The translations under genes were made by a program, and so were the position numbers. From Verrucomicrobiales bacterium (GTDB taxonomy: Bacteria; Verrucomicrobiota; Verrucomicrobiia; Verrucomicrobiales; V1-33), in NCBI GenBank assembly GCA_028293305.1, contig JAQGPD010000077.1, positions 1 to 7,222 of the forward strand: a stretch of 7,222 nucleotides of DNA, read 5' to 3'. Shown piece after piece: positions 5,946 through 7,222 of this stretch (position 1 is the stretch's first letter; each line of letters opens with the position of its first letter). The notes below the pieces were generated by a model. It was given only the letters and a program-made list of their open reading frames with translations. It ran no database searches and was not told the DNA's origin.

Positions 5946-6884
5946 ATGAAGGAACCTTCCGTGTTGTCCCGCCTCCGCCGCCTTCTTCTTCCCGTTTTGT
6001 GCGGGATCACGCTGGGCCTCCAGTCCGCACACGCGGCTCCGGCCGCCGCCCCGGCTCCCGGAGAGGATCCGGTGAAGGAGTCCAAATCCCAGCAACCCGA
6101 CAGCGCGGAAAAAACGCTTTTCAGCGGCGCGAAGGACACGGGTTATACCCCGCCGAACCCCATCGATAAATTCATCGCCCTGGACGACATGTTCGGCGGA
6201 AAGGTGAACTGGAAATCCATCATGGAGGATATCGGTCAGGACGTGGAAACCAAAAACATCCGCGACACGGATTTCCTCATTCCACTTCTCATGGGCATCC
6301 GCGTGGCGGACGGGGTGATGACGGTGAAGGTGCGCAGCGTGCAGGATTTGAATGCGGCCGCGGACGACATCAAGGACATGGCCACCAAGCTCCGCGTCCC
6401 GGAGCGCGACATGGTCTGGGCGAACAAGGCGCGCGCGGAAGCCGCCAGCGGGGAGTGGGCCAGCGTCTTCATGAGCCTGGGCTTCATGCAAAAAAAAGTG
6501 TTGGATAAACTGGCCGAGGCCAAAGCCGACCAGCGCTCGCTGGTGATGATCAGCGGCTGGATCCAGGGCCTCCGCTACAGCGCCTCGGCGGTGCTGAAAC
6601 ACTACGATGACACCGTGGGCAAAAACAGCGTGGCGGGTCATCCTTCCTATCAACTCCGCGACCCGAAACTGGTGGCCTGGCTGATCACGCTGGTGAAGGG
6701 CCTGAGCCCGGAAAAACAAGCGCTGCCGGAAGTGATCGCCATGCGCAAGGGCCTGGAGGAAATCTACGACCTCGTGGACATCGACATCGATCCGAAGGTC
6801 GGAAAAATCAGCAAGCCGGATGTCGAAAAGCTGGCCAAGATTTCCGGCGATATCGTGACCGCGATCGTGAAGAAAGCGGAATAA
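5946..6884 (+). CDS. Exported helical protein of unknown family
   Basis: From ATG 5946 the product is 312 residues. It opens with a classical Sec signal: basic n-region with R9, R11 and R12, hydrophobic core 13-25 and AHA before A31 as the signal peptidase I site. A TTG at 5934 would add four residues and is less likely. After cleavage come an Ala/Pro-rich linker (31-40) and a polar linker to about 70. The rest is one mainly helical domain rich in Lys, Asp and Ala (about 72-312). There is no cysteine after the signal and no further membrane helix. Distinct patches are DTDFLIPLLMGIRVADG (107-123) and SGWIQGLRYSA (203-213). I recognise no family or active site. The protein is presumably periplasmic and soluble. 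It starts 126 bp after the DUF2442 gene and lacks a Shine-Dalgarno. The small lipoprotein follows 62 bp later on the same strand. Confidence 0.88.
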   Translation: MKEPSVLSRLRRLLLPVLCGITLGLQSAHAAPAAAPAPGEDPVKESKSQQPDSAEKTLFSGAKDTGYTPPNPIDKFIALDDMFGGKVNWKSIMEDIGQDVETKNIRDTDFLIPLLMGIRVADGVMTVKVRSVQDLNAAADDIKDMATKLRVPERDMVWANKARAEAASGEWASVFMSLGFMQKKVLDKLAEAKADQRSLVMISGWIQGLRYSASAVLKHYDDTVGKNSVAGHPSYQLRDPKLVAWLITLVKGLSPEKQALPEVIAMRKGLEEIYDLVDIDIDPKVGKISKPDVEKLAKISGDIVTAIVKKAE

Positions 6885-6946
6885 CCTTTTCTTGTTTGAC
6901 GTTTCATTTCCTGACTCCATCCATCCATCCCAACCGTTGAATTGTT

Positions 6947-7153
6947 ATGAAAAAAATCATCCTGTCCTCCAGCCTCGCCCTCGCCGCCGCCCTGAGCTTC
7001 AGTTCCTGCACGACGCATGAATATCCGCCGACGCAGGAAACCACGGTGTATGTGCCCGCCGCGAAGAAAAAGAAACCCTCCAAACCCGTCGTCCACACCC
7101 ACGTGCGCCGCGACACTCCGGAGAGCACCACGGTGGTCCGCCCGGAGGAATAA
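6947..7153 (+). CDS. Small lipoprotein, 68 residues
   Basis: MKK is followed by a hydrophobic signal (4-18) ending F-S-S before C21. The lipobox is non-canonical at -3 (Phe) but of the S-S-C type common in some diderm lineages. The mature part is only 48 residues, with no globular core visible: a YPP turn, a Thr/Val stretch (TTVYVP, 32-37), a basic cluster (KKKK 40-43), a His pair near HTHVRR (50-55) and an acidic end. It may anchor in the outer membrane and contact an anionic polymer through the basic patch, but that is inference. No terminator is clear between it and the exported protein 62 bp upstream, so co-transcription is possible. A TTGACG at 6896-6901 lacks a -10. No Shine-Dalgarno is seen; a CCAT repeat precedes the start region. 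Confidence 0.8.
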   Translation: MKKIILSSSLALAAALSFSSCTTHEYPPTQETTVYVPAAKKKKPSKPVVHTHVRRDTPESTTVVRPEE

Positions 7154-7182
7154 AACCGGGACCATGCGACGGCAGGCCTTGA

Positions 7183-7196
7183 CGGGATTCATCCCG
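7183..7196. other. Short hairpin downstream of small lipoprotein
   Basis: CGGGAT and ATCCCG form a perfect inverted repeat with a two-base centre, 29 bp after the lipoprotein stop. There is no U-tract on the plus side, so it is at best a weak transcript end. The remaining bases to the window edge show no gene. Confidence 0.3.
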
Positions 7197-7222
7197 GGGC
7201 CGGTGCCTATCCGTTATTCAGT

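Noticed and set aside
5862..6920. Minus-strand open frame (352 residues) opposite the exported protein
   Set aside because: His/Gly/Arg-rich translation typical of an antisense shadow; the plus strand has a signal peptide and a sensible composition.
1..7222. CRISPR array, tRNA, rRNA, insertion sequence or integrase
   Set aside because: No regularly spaced direct repeats, no cloverleaf I could identify, and no transposase or integrase motifs in any frame.

Overview
The window is GC-rich and carries four confident protein genes, one probable small gene and several non-coding elements. No rRNA, tRNA, phage or marker gene is present, so taxonomy is only a guess. High GC, almost no Shine-Dalgarno sequences, palindromic intergenic repeats and Pro/Ala-rich envelope proteins fit a Verrucomicrobiota-like (PVC group) bacterium. 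The export signals and lipoproteins suggest a two-membrane (diderm) cell.

Minus-strand block (5224 down to 90): a coiled-coil lipoprotein (5224-4424), then a 1167-residue protein fusing an FHA domain, an ABC ATPase and an ABCG-type (ABC-2) permease (4188-685), then a small four-helix membrane protein (633-133), closed by a clear intrinsic terminator (122-90). The transporter and the small membrane protein are 51 bp apart and are probably co-transcribed. The lipoprotein lies 235 bp upstream of the transporter in the same direction, so it may share the transcript or have its own. The transporter has two periplasmic insertions of about 190 and 200 residues that ordinary ABCG-type permeases lack. 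I infer a membrane export or envelope-maintenance module whose ATPase may be gated by a phosphothreonine protein through FHA. No kinase or phosphatase is visible here.

Divergent intergenic region (5225-5552): a possible promoter for the lipoprotein, a CGTTCA inverted repeat, and a 131-bp REPIN-like element made of two related hairpins in inverted orientation around a polypyrimidine spacer.

Plus-strand block (5553-7153): a small DUF2442-family gene beginning 27 bp after the REPIN-like element, an exported helical protein of unknown family (5946-6884), and a 68-residue lipoprotein (6947-7153).

The most interesting signals are the modified FHA-ABCG exporter and its partners, the inverted hairpin pair, a very strong G-quadruplex motif between the transporter and the small membrane gene, and the lack of ribosome binding sites throughout.
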